Assembly: GCA_902774725.1 (NCBI GenBank)
Contig: CACYJP010000013.1
Span: 1-40,846, forward strand
Length of the DNA: 40,846 bases
Origin: an uncultured Lachnospiraceae bacterium
GTDB taxonomy: Bacteria > Bacillota > Clostridia > Lachnospirales > Lachnospiraceae
Direction: 5' to 3'
This document shows positions 9,813-17,778 of the stretch, in pieces. Under the pieces are notes generated by a model. It worked only from the letters and a program-made list of their open reading frames with translations, was not told where the DNA came from and searched no databases. A program made the position numbers and the translations under genes. Within the stretch, counting starts at the first letter, position 1. Each line of letters begins with the position of its first letter.

Positions 9813-10025
9813 ATGAAAAAAGTATGCATAGCTATTATCAGATTTTACAGAAAACATATTTCACACCTTAAAAGACATGGAACATGTATTTTTTATCCTA
9901 CCTGTTCGGAGTATGCAATCGAGGCATACGAAAAGTATGGATTTTTCAAGGGAACACGTCTCACTATTTGGAGAATTTTAAGGTGCAATCCTTTTAATAA
10001 GGGTGGATATGATCCTGTTCCATAA
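9813..10025 (+). CDS. yidD: Membrane protein insertion efficiency factor YidD
   Basis: YidD is a small membrane-associated protein that assists YidC-dependent insertion. The hallmark cysteine motif [19 protein letters not shown] and the end [17 protein letters not shown] are present. An ATG 12 bases earlier (9801) would add MWYV. I prefer 9813 because homologues begin with a Met-Lys-Lys type amphipathic helix (here [17 protein letters not shown]). Neither start has a strong ribosome binding site. The gene lies between rnpA and yidC, its usual place. Confidence 0.93.
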   Translation: MKKVCIAIIRFYRKHISHLKRHGTCIFYPTCSEYAIEAYEKYGFFKGTRLTIWRILRCNPFNKGGYDPVP

Positions 10026-10036
10026 AGGAGATAGCA

Positions 10037-11338
10037 ATGATTTTAACTCAGGCAACAGGCATTATCATGGGACCAATAACCTGGTTACTTGGTACTATTT
10101 TTAATGCTATCTATAATTTGTTTTTTGCTATGGGAGTTGAGTCGATAGCCCTGAGTATTGTTTTATTTACAATATTTGTCAGACTTATTCTTTTCCCATT
10201 CAACCTTAAAACAACTAAATCTTCAAAGATTCAGCAGCATTTAAGACCTGAATTTAACAAGATTACTAAAAAGTATAAGGGTAAAAGAGACCAGCAGTCT
10301 ATGATTGCCCAGCAGAGAGAGACTCGTGAGCTTCAGGAGAAGTACGGAATAAAGATGTCACAGGGTTGCCTTACCGCACTTATTCAGTTACCTGTATTTA
10401 TCGGTCTCTACAACGTTATTCAAAATGTTCCTGCTTATGTGTTCAGAGTTAGGGAACTTTTTAAACCTATTGCAATTGCAATTTTTAATTCAGCTAATTC
10501 AAGTAGTGTGATTTCTCAGTTTGCTACAGAACAGAAGCTCAGACTTACAACAAAGGCAGTTGAGTTTGCATCTGCTACAAGCGCTACTTCAGGTACTGGT
10601 AAAGCCGGTCTTAATTACATAATTGATGTTCTTTATAAGTGTAATACTGATCAGCTTACAAAACTTGGACAAAAGTTTTCATCAAGTCCTGAAGTTGCAA
10701 ATCTTATTTCTGAGAAGTCTCAGAGTATTAGCAATGTAAATCATTTCTTCTTTGGAATTAACTTATCAGAGGCACCTGGACTTAAGCTTTCAATTGCCCT
10801 GATAATTCCTATAGTTGCATTTTTATGCCAGTTCCTTGCTATGAAGGTTACTCCTATGCAAGAAACAGGAGATCCTCAGCAGGATGCTCAGATGAGAACT
10901 ATGAGAAAGACTATGTATATCATGCCTATCTTCTCATTCTTCATCACAGCTATTTCACCTGCAGGTCTTGGTATTTACTGGGCAACTTCTGCATTTGTAA
11001 GCTTCCTTATCACAGTACTTACAAACGTTTACTATGATCATGCTGATATGGATGCAATTATTGAAAAGCAGCAGGCTAAGGCAGCTGTAAAGATAGCAAA
11101 GAGGAAAGCTAAGGGTAAGGTTTCGCTTACTGAAAGGCTATATGGTGCCGGTGCTGAGGGTGACTCAGGCAGTGGTTCATCAAATGTTTCTAATAACAGA
11201 GGTCTTAATAAGTATGGAAATATGAACCTTAGAAATTATGAGCCGGAGGCAACAGAAGAAAGAAAACCTAAGAAGGGCTCACTTGCTGATAAGGCAAATG
11301 CAGTGAAGCGCTTCAATGATACGGGGGTAGATGATTAA
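10037..11338 (+). CDS. yidC: Membrane protein insertase YidC/OxaA
   Basis: YidC inserts membrane proteins alone or with SecYEG. At 433 residues it is the Gram-positive five-helix type. TM1 is near residues 8-40. It is followed by a basic cytoplasmic hairpin (KTTKSSKIQQHLRPEFNKI) and the conserved GCLTALIQLPVFIGLYNVI. An enlarged extracytoplasmic loop occupies about residues 145-235, and the last three helices span about 240-335. The C-terminus is a basic, low-complexity tail. There is no lipobox at the N-terminus. AAAGGAGA precedes the ATG. The stop codon overlaps the jag start by one base (TAATG). Confidence 0.96.
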   Translation: MILTQATGIIMGPITWLLGTIFNAIYNLFFAMGVESIALSIVLFTIFVRLILFPFNLKTTKSSKIQQHLRPEFNKITKKYKGKRDQQSMIAQQRETRELQEKYGIKMSQGCLTALIQLPVFIGLYNVIQNVPAYVFRVRELFKPIAIAIFNSANSSSVISQFATEQKLRLTTKAVEFASATSATSGTGKAGLNYIIDVLYKCNTDQLTKLGQKFSSSPEVANLISEKSQSISNVNHFFFGINLSEAPGLKLSIALIIPIVAFLCQFLAMKVTPMQETGDPQQDAQMRTMRKTMYIMPIFSFFITAISPAGLGIYWATSAFVSFLITVLTNVYYDHADMDAIIEKQQAKAAVKIAKRKAKGKVSLTERLYGAGAEGDSGSGSSNVSNNRGLNKYGNMNLRNYEPEATEERKPKKGSLADKANAVKRFNDTGVDD

Positions 11339-12183
11339 TGGATTTTAGAGAATTTTCAGGAAAGACTGTTGAAGACGCTATCGTCGAAGCAGCCATGACT
11401 CTTGGAATTGCCAGTTCAGAGCTTGAAATAGAGGTAGTAAATAAAGGAACAAGCGGATTTTTAGGAATAGGCGCTAAGCCTGCTGTAATAAAGGCAAGAG
11501 CTAAAAAGGAAGTAAAGGATGAGATAGATGATATCCTTTCAACAGTTAAGAAGCCTTCTCGTACAGGAAAGAAAGCCGCTAAGCCAGCTGCTAAGAAGCC
11601 TGAAGATGACAAAAAAGAAGAAGTAAAAGAAACAGTTAACGAAGAAACAAACACAGATGTTGACTATAGTAAGGCAGAGGAAAAGGAAGAAGTTCCTGCT
11701 GAGCCTGCAAACATAGATGATTCAATCATTGATGAGACAAAGGATTATTTAAAGAAGATCTTTGATGCAATGGAGCTTGAATCTACTATAGATATAACAC
11801 TTGATAAGGTTTCAAGAACAATGAGTGTTGATGTTGAAGGACCTGAAATGGGAATCATCATTGGTAAGCGTGGTCAGACACTTGATTCTCTTCAGTATCT
11901 TGTAAGCTTATTTGTAAATAAGAAGTCTGAGGTTTATATCAGAGTTAAGCTTGATACAGAAAACTACAGAGAAAGACGTAGAGAAACTCTTGAGAATCTT
12001 GCAAGAAATATAGCATTCAAAGTAAAGAAATCAAGAAGACCATTTACACTTGAGCCAATGAATCCATATGAGAGAAGAATTATACATTCTACTCTTCAGT
12101 CAGATAAGTTTGTTTCAACAAAGTCTGAGGGTGAAGAACCATACCGTAAGGTTGTTATTTATCCAAAGAGAAATGGCAGATAA
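11338..12183 (+). CDS. jag: RNA-binding protein Jag/KhpB
   Basis: Jag (KhpB) is an RNA-binding protein linked in Gram-positive bacteria to cell elongation and division, usually as a partner of KhpA. The 281 residues divide into a Jag-N domain (1-50), a Lys/Glu/Ala-rich linker (about 60-125), a KH domain with IIGKRGQTLDSLQYLVSL (about 175-205) and an R3H domain ending HSTLQSDKFVSTKSEGEEP. The start overlaps the yidC stop by one base, so translation is coupled. A strong terminator follows at 12195-12228. Confidence 0.96.
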   Translation: MDFREFSGKTVEDAIVEAAMTLGIASSELEIEVVNKGTSGFLGIGAKPAVIKARAKKEVKDEIDDILSTVKKPSRTGKKAAKPAAKKPEDDKKEEVKETVNEETNTDVDYSKAEEKEEVPAEPANIDDSIIDETKDYLKKIFDAMELESTIDITLDKVSRTMSVDVEGPEMGIIIGKRGQTLDSLQYLVSLFVNKKSEVYIRVKLDTENYRERRRETLENLARNIAFKVKKSRRPFTLEPMNPYERRIIHSTLQSDKFVSTKSEGEEPYRKVVIYPKRNGR

Positions 12184-12194
12184 TAAGTCTTTTA

Positions 12195-12228
12195 AAGGGT
12201 TCCATCGTTTTTAGATGGAACCTTTTTT
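12195..12228 (+). terminator. Terminator of the rpmH-jag operon
   Basis: GGTTCCATC (12198-12206) pairs with GATGGAACC (12214-12222) around a 7-base loop, followed by six T. Flanking A and T bases extend the stem, so it may also work on the other strand. Confidence 0.9.
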
Positions 12229-12248
12229 AAAAAAAGAGGTTAAACAAA

Positions 12249-14045
12249 ATGGAAGAAACACTCAGTAAAAGAGAAAAAAAGAATAGAGATGTCATATCCA
12301 GTATGTTTTTTTCAGCTGCTATTGTAATGATTTTTACTCAGCTTGCAGGAGTGGTTGCAAATATTATAGATGGAATTATCACAAGCAGATGTCTTGGTGA
12401 GGATGCGTTCTCTGCTATTTCACTTCTTATTCCTTTTGTTGGTGTGATCATCCTGTTTGGTGCATTTCTTTCAACAGGTAGTCAGGTTGTATGTTCCGGA
12501 TTTGTTGGTAACGGTAATAAAAAAGAAGCAAATGGTATTTTTACTATAACCATAATATTAGGTCTTATTATTTCAGCAGTTTTTATTATTGCATGTATCG
12601 CTATTCCGGATCTTTTATTTAAGATATGTGGTGTTTCCACGGATACACATCCTGAATTTTATTCTGATATGATGAATTATCTTCATGGATATATGCTTGG
12701 AATACCTGCAATGATTCTTATTCAGATACTAGGTCCATTTATTGTAATGGATAATGATAAGAGCCTGTTTACCATCTCTGCACTTGTGCTCTGCTTTTCT
12801 GATATAATTGGTGATCTGATAAATGCTTTTGTTTTCCATGGCGGAGTTTTCGGAATGGGTGTTGCAACATCGATAGCATTTTTTATGCAGCTGCTTACGG
12901 TGCTTATACATTTTGCTAAAAAGAATAATTATTTTAAACTCTCGTTTTCAAGTGTAAAAAAGAAATTTATATTTGATATCGGTAAGGCCGGTTCTCCTAC
13001 TTTTATAAATAGACTTGCTACTATTCTTAGAGATCTTTTTGTAAGTAGAATCAACTTAAGTGTCGCTATTGCTACTTCTGCTGTTGCTGCCAGAGCTACG
13101 CAGAATGACCTGAATACCCTGATGTTCTGTATTGGTATGGGAATCGGAAAAGCACTGCTTTCTATGACCGGTATATATTTCGGAGTAAATGATAAAAAAG
13201 GACTTAAAAGACTGTTTGGTTACTCGATGAAGTTTACTATTATAATGTCGAGTGTTGTTGGAGCTACACTGTTTATTGTAGCAGGTCTTATAGCAAGACT
13301 TTATTCGGATAATCCCGATGTTATAGCACTTTCGATATTTAGTATTCGTTGTATGGCACTTAGTCTTGTACTTGATGCAACAACTGTTGTTTTCCAGCAT
13401 TATCTTCAGGGTATCCAAAACAGAAAGCTAGTAAACCTGTTAAATGTAGTTGAGCGTTTACTTATTCCTGTAGCTACTGCATTTGTTCTCGGACATTTCT
13501 TTGGTTCAAAGGGTGTACTTGCTTCAATCGCAGTTGGTAAGCTGATACTTGTTATATTTATATTTATAATGATTACTATCCACTGTCGTCATATACCGAA
13601 AAAAATCGAAGATTATATGTATCTGCCGGATAATTTTGGTGGAGATAATAATGATAATATCTATGCATGTATACGTACAGTTAAGGAATTAGTTTCTGAG
13701 AGTAAGCGTGCTGAAAGCTTTTGTATAGAACATGGCTGTGAAAAGGGAAAAGCAAAGTATATGGCACTCTTTGTGGAGGAAATGGCGGGAAATATACTGC
13801 AGCACGGAAAAGCACGAAAAAAAGACGGAGCATTTGTTGACTACCGTCTCTCTGCCGATAATGGTGAAATATGTTTAATACTTCGCGATTACTGTGCTCA
13901 GTTTGATCCAACCGCTTATTACAATATTCATAATAATCCGAAGGATCCATTTGCAAGCTTTGGAATAAGAATAGTTACTCAAAGAGCTAAGTCGATTAAC
14001 TACTTTAATGCTTTTAACAGTAATAACATTATTATACATTTATAA
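12249..14045 (+). CDS. MATE-family efflux transporter with C-terminal anti-sigma-type ATPase domain
   Basis: Residues 1 to about 450 form a twelve-helix MATE transporter of the kind that exports drugs or metabolites using an ion gradient (VVANIIDGIITSRCLGEDAF in the first repeat, INLSVAIATSAVAARATQND in the second). Residues from about 465 to 598 form a soluble domain resembling RsbW/SpoIIAB-type GHKL ATPases. It has an N-box-like EEMAGNILQHG at about 508-518, LRDYCAQFDP in place of the usual D-x-G-x-x-FDP, and a terminal FGIRIV helix. The usual G1 glycine is replaced by cysteine, so ATP binding is uncertain. It begins 20 bases after the jag terminator. The substrate is unknown. Confidence 0.88.
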   Translation: MEETLSKREKKNRDVISSMFFSAAIVMIFTQLAGVVANIIDGIITSRCLGEDAFSAISLLIPFVGVIILFGAFLSTGSQVVCSGFVGNGNKKEANGIFTITIILGLIISAVFIIACIAIPDLLFKICGVSTDTHPEFYSDMMNYLHGYMLGIPAMILIQILGPFIVMDNDKSLFTISALVLCFSDIIGDLINAFVFHGGVFGMGVATSIAFFMQLLTVLIHFAKKNNYFKLSFSSVKKKFIFDIGKAGSPTFINRLATILRDLFVSRINLSVAIATSAVAARATQNDLNTLMFCIGMGIGKALLSMTGIYFGVNDKKGLKRLFGYSMKFTIIMSSVVGATLFIVAGLIARLYSDNPDVIALSIFSIRCMALSLVLDATTVVFQHYLQGIQNRKLVNLLNVVERLLIPVATAFVLGHFFGSKGVLASIAVGKLILVIFIFIMITIHCRHIPKKIEDYMYLPDNFGGDNNDNIYACIRTVKELVSESKRAESFCIEHGCEKGKAKYMALFVEEMAGNILQHGKARKKDGAFVDYRLSADNGEICLILRDYCAQFDPTAYYNIHNNPKDPFASFGIRIVTQRAKSINYFNAFNSNNIIIHL

Positions 14046-14058
14046 GATTTTGGATTTA

Positions 14059-14113
14059 TAGGTTTATATATTTATATATTTTTATATTTATATGTTTATA
14101 TATTTATATATGT
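14059..14113. repeat. AT-rich direct repeats
   Basis: GTTTATATATTTATATAT occurs at 14062-14079 and again at about 14095-14112, separated by a diverged copy. This simple-sequence spacer lies between the convergent MATE gene and trmB. No recognisable terminator with a GC stem is present. Confidence 0.7.
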
Positions 14114-14127
14114 ATTATGATAGTTGT

Positions 14128-14772
14128 TTATGATGGTTGTTTAATTTTCATCATGTTTATTTTGTGGCCGAGTCCTGAGAATTTTTTCTCGTACTCGGTC
14201 ATTATATTTCCTTCATTATATTCTGAATGATGAAGGTCTCTTGTTTCCGCAAGTATTTCCCAGCCGCATTCCTTAGCTGTTTCAACAGAAAAATCAAACA
14301 GATCTATGTTGTCAGTTTTAAAGGTTATTACTCCATCCTTTTTAAGAACACCTGTATATCTCTTAAGAAATCTGTCTGAGGTAAGTCTTCTTTTAGCATT
14401 TCTGTCCTTTGGCCAAGGGTCGCTGAAGTTCAGATAAATACTATCTACCTCATCCTTTTCAAATACATTTTCGATATATTCTGCTTCCATTCTTATAAAA
14501 TAGAGATTCTTCAGATCAGGCTCCTGCTCTCTTTTTTCAAGAGCCCTGAGTAAAACACTTGAATACTTCTCTATTCCTATATAGTTTATATCAGGATTTC
14601 TTCTGGCACATTCCATTATAAATGTACCCTTGCCCATTCCTATTTCTATATAGACAGGGTTATCATTTCCGAATATTTCTCTCCATTTTCCCTTACATGA
14701 CTCCTCGTCATGAATAACAAATTCGCTTTCTGCAATTGCCTCTCTTGAACCGGGTATATTTCTGAGTCTCAT
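14128..14772 (-). CDS. trmB: tRNA (guanine-N7-)-methyltransferase TrmB
   Basis: TrmB makes m7G46 in the variable loop of tRNAs using S-adenosylmethionine. The SAM site EIGMGKGTFI, the family motif SDPWPKDRNAKRRL and the C-terminal TEYEKKFSGLGHKI are all present. The start was set at 14772 (MRLRNIPGSREA) because AAGGAGA lies 6 bases upstream and homologues start here. The frame extends 17 codons further upstream but without support. The product is 214 residues. It is convergent with the MATE gene and divergent from the carboxypeptidase. Confidence 0.95.
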   Translation of the reverse strand: MRLRNIPGSREAIAESEFVIHDEESCKGKWREIFGNDNPVYIEIGMGKGTFIMECARRNPDINYIGIEKYSSVLLRALEKREQEPDLKNLYFIRMEAEYIENVFEKDEVDSIYLNFSDPWPKDRNAKRRLTSDRFLKRYTGVLKKDGVITFKTDNIDLFDFSVETAKECGWEILAETRDLHHSEYNEGNIMTEYEKKFSGLGHKINMMKIKQPS

Positions 14773-14841
14773 AATTATCTCCTTATCTTTCGTCTTTTTG
14801 TAGTATATACAAAAGCAACTCAAATTGCAAAACCAAAAAAC

Positions 14842-14870
14842 TTGAGATTTTCAGCGTTTTGTATGATAAT
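14842..14870 (+). promoter_or_regulatory. Promoter of the D,D-carboxypeptidase gene
   Basis: TTGAGA (14842-14847), a 17-base spacer and GATAAT (14865-14870) form a good vegetative promoter. Transcription would start near 14877, so in-frame start codons upstream of that point (a TTG at 14842) cannot be used. This supports the ATG at 14911. Confidence 0.65.
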
Positions 14871-14910
14871 GTACGAAGGATTCTATAGAAAGATTATTTT
14901 ACATATATAT

Positions 14911-16602
14911 ATGAAGAAACTAATATCCGTAATTTTAATATTTATAATTTTAATAAATACAATCGGTATAGATAGTTCATTCGCAAAAGGCCTTAGAGAT
15001 CAGGATAATACTCAGAGCAGTACATATCCTTCTGCAAATGATATAATTGGAAATGCAACAACAACGGATGCCGGTTATATACCTGCGGATGCACCCGTTA
15101 TAAATGCTCAGGCTGCAATTGTAATGGACCTTGATACCGGAGATGTTCTATATGAAAAGTCAGCACATCAGACGATGTACCCTGCAAGTATTACAAAGGT
15201 TCTTACTTGTTTACTTGCCATTGAAAACGGAAATGTAAATGATATTATTACAGTTTCAGAATCAGATATGAGCCAGGTCGAAGAAGGAAGCTCTGCTATC
15301 GGACTTCAGGCCGGTGAACAGCTTACCTTAAAGGATGCACTTTATGGAATGATGCTTAATTCCGGTAATGAGTGTGCACTTGCCATAGCTGATTACATAT
15401 CCGGATCATCAGATCAGTTTGCAGAGCTTATGAATAAGACAGCTCGTAGCCTAGGCTGCACTGATTCACATTTTGTTAATCCTAATGGTCTGCATAATTC
15501 AGATCATTATACAACCTGTTATGATATGGCTCTTATAGGTAAGGCAGCTTACCAATATCCTGAGTTTAAAAAGCTTATTTCATCACAGAGCTATACAATT
15601 CCTGAAACCAATCTAAATGTTGAGAGACCTTTGTGGCAGGAGAACAGGCTTATATATAGTGGTAATGGCGAGTATTATTATCAGTACTGTACCGGCGGAA
15701 AGACCGGATATACACTTGATGCAGATGCTACACTTATTTCCTTTGCAGAAAAAGACGGAAAGCGTCTTGTTACAGTTGTAATGAAATGTAATCCAACCAC
15801 TGAGTCTTACTTAGATACAATAAAGCTTGATGAATTCTGTTTTGATAAGTATGTGCTTTACAAGCCGTTTATTGATTCTGAATATAAATTCCAGGTACCT
15901 GAGGACTCAGATATATTGACTAATTTTTATAATGATCTCGAGCATCAGGATATTCAGTATTATTATGATAATAGCAAATGTATATATATCAGATCATTTA
16001 TCAGTCATGATGAATTTGCTGTAAGAAGTGAATTCTATGATAAAATTGAAAATGATGTCAGGGGCAGACTTGTTGTATCTTATAATGGTACAGATATACT
16101 TGAAACACCATTAATGGTAAAAAAACCATATATAGATGCTTCCTCTACTGACGCTATAAGAAATAACACTCCGGACAAAGAACCGGAAATCGATTATATA
16201 AAATGGATAAAGAGAAGTATTATTATCTTCATTGTTCTTATAATTCTTTTATTAATGATAATTCTTTTCGTCAAGGCACGTAGGAGACTTCAGTATTATA
16301 ATAGTAAAAGAAGTGTTCGCTACTACCCTATTTCAAAGGATGCTAAGCTTAATAAGAAGAAGGAAGCAGCAAACAAAAAAGAAGATCAAAATGATAGTAA
16401 TAAAGAAGATATAAAAGATAATAATAAAGAAAAAATAAATGATCTTAATAAGGAAGAAATAAAAGAAGATAAAAAAGATAAGAAAGACAAGAAAACAAGT
16501 AAGACGGTAGTAAATGATACCTCAAGTTTTAAAAGATTAAAAAAAGCTGAAGAGATGGCTGATGAATTTACAGAAGCTGACGATGGTATATTTGAAGATT
16601 GA
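14911..16602 (+). CDS. Serine-type D-Ala-D-Ala carboxypeptidase (DacA/PBP5 family)
   Basis: The enzyme trims the terminal D-Ala from peptidoglycan stem peptides outside the membrane. It has a signal peptide (residues 1-25, ending SSFAKG) and the three penicillin-binding motifs S93-I-T-K96, S151-G-N153 and K264-T-G266. A C-terminal membrane helix lies near 445-468, followed by a cytoplasmic tail of about 95 residues that is extremely rich in Lys, Asp and Asn (NKEDIKDNNKEKIND). The 563 residues are longer than classical PBP5 because of this tail. The start was chosen from the promoter position and the signal peptide; the ribosome binding site is weak. It is followed 61 bases later by the frameshifted kinase-like gene. 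Confidence 0.92.
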   Translation: MKKLISVILIFIILINTIGIDSSFAKGLRDQDNTQSSTYPSANDIIGNATTTDAGYIPADAPVINAQAAIVMDLDTGDVLYEKSAHQTMYPASITKVLTCLLAIENGNVNDIITVSESDMSQVEEGSSAIGLQAGEQLTLKDALYGMMLNSGNECALAIADYISGSSDQFAELMNKTARSLGCTDSHFVNPNGLHNSDHYTTCYDMALIGKAAYQYPEFKKLISSQSYTIPETNLNVERPLWQENRLIYSGNGEYYYQYCTGGKTGYTLDADATLISFAEKDGKRLVTVVMKCNPTTESYLDTIKLDEFCFDKYVLYKPFIDSEYKFQVPEDSDILTNFYNDLEHQDIQYYYDNSKCIYIRSFISHDEFAVRSEFYDKIENDVRGRLVVSYNGTDILETPLMVKKPYIDASSTDAIRNNTPDKEPEIDYIKWIKRSIIIFIVLIILLLMIILFVKARRRLQYYNSKRSVRYYPISKDAKLNKKKEAANKKEDQNDSNKEDIKDNNKEKINDLNKEEIKEDKKDKKDKKTSKTVVNDTSSFKRLKKAEEMADEFTEADDGIFED

Positions 16603-16663
16603 TAAAGCAGATACAACAGATACAGATAAATGAATTAGTTGAAGATTAGAAGGAAGAATCACT

Positions 16664-17738
16664 ATGGAAGATTATTTTTCTGGTATTAATGAAACATTAG
16701 AAGAAATGACGTCCTATTTCAGTAAGTTATATTCTGAACATGACGCTACTCTTAAGGAGTACAAGGCCAAGCTATTTGAAGTAAATGTAAAGCTTGACGA
16801 GCTTACTCGTACACAAAATGTGTACTCTCTTAATACTGATTACAGGAAGAATGTATTTAGTCCAATAGAGATGATTCCTGAAGAATCAAAAAGAGAAGCT
16901 GATATAAAAAATGAAATAAGAACTTTAAAAAGTCAGAGAGATGAATACGAGTACAGTATTAATGAAGAAACTATCCAGAAAAGAAAGCAGGATAAAAGAA
17001 AAGGAAGAGGCTGAAAAGAAAGCCATCGAAAGACAGAGAGAAGAATTAGAAAGGAAAATAGAATCAGAGAGCAAAAATAGTATTGATAAATCAGAGTTAA
17101 AGAAACATTTAAATAAAATACTTATGCTCGAGTCCTTTGATAATACTTACTACTCTACTGTTCTCGATAAAAGAATTAAGAATACAATAAACAAGAATTC
17201 AAGAGAGCTTGAAGAAGCTATTAATAGCTTGTCGATAGATCCGGGACATTCAAAGGGGATAATAAAGGATACTATTTCTTCACAAAATAGCCTGGTCAAT
17301 ATTATAGAAGAACAGCTTTCAAAGATGAATAATAGTATTGATGAGAAGACAGGAATCAAGAATGCACTTAGTGACTATGTATTCGAGTTGAGAGAAAATA
17401 ATCCTAGCATCAACTTCGATCTTAATGTAGGAAGTATTAGTCATAAGCCAAACTATATACGCTACTACTCTATCTTCCGTTTGCTGGATATATTTGTTGA
17501 TAATGCAATAAAGCATTCAAATTGTTCCAATATAAAAATAACCTTTGAAGAAGATGATGATAGATATACTCTGACTATTAAGGATGATGGTGACGGACTT
17601 CCATCCGACTATCTCACAGGATCTGAATGGTACAGTGGAATAAACAGAGCAAAAGAAATAGTCTTCCTTCTGTCTGGAGAAATCAGTATTGAAGACGATT
17701 ATGGAACTGAAGTAGAAATCGAATTTGATTATGAATAA
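16664..17738 (+). pseudogene. Frameshifted soluble sensor-histidine-kinase-like protein
   Basis: Two overlapping frames together encode one protein of about 357 residues. The first (16664-17014, with AAGGAAG before its ATG) gives a coiled-coil N-terminus. The second, entered near 16979-16996, continues the coiled coil (KEKEEAEKKAIERQREELE) and ends in a HATPase domain with N-box DNAIKHS, G1 box DDGDGLP and SGINRAKEIVFLLSG. Removing one A from the AAAA at 16979-16982 restores a single frame. No transmembrane segment and no conserved E-x-H-D phospho-acceptor box are visible, and no response regulator is adjacent. The family resemblance is to LiaS/DegS-type kinases. It may be a true mutation, a sequencing error or a +1 frameshift. 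Confidence 0.75.
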
Positions 17739-17778
17739 TATGACATAATGAAAATGTCAAAAATAAAGGAGAAAAATT

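Noticed and set aside
16941..17738. Second half of the kinase-like gene as an independent gene starting at 16941
   Set aside because: There is no ribosome binding site, the start lies within the upstream coiled-coil frame, and one base change joins both halves into a single protein.
17739..17778. T-box or other amino-acid-sensing leader for argS and serS
   Set aside because: The upstream gaps are only 40 and 68 bases, and no T-box sequence or specifier structure is visible.
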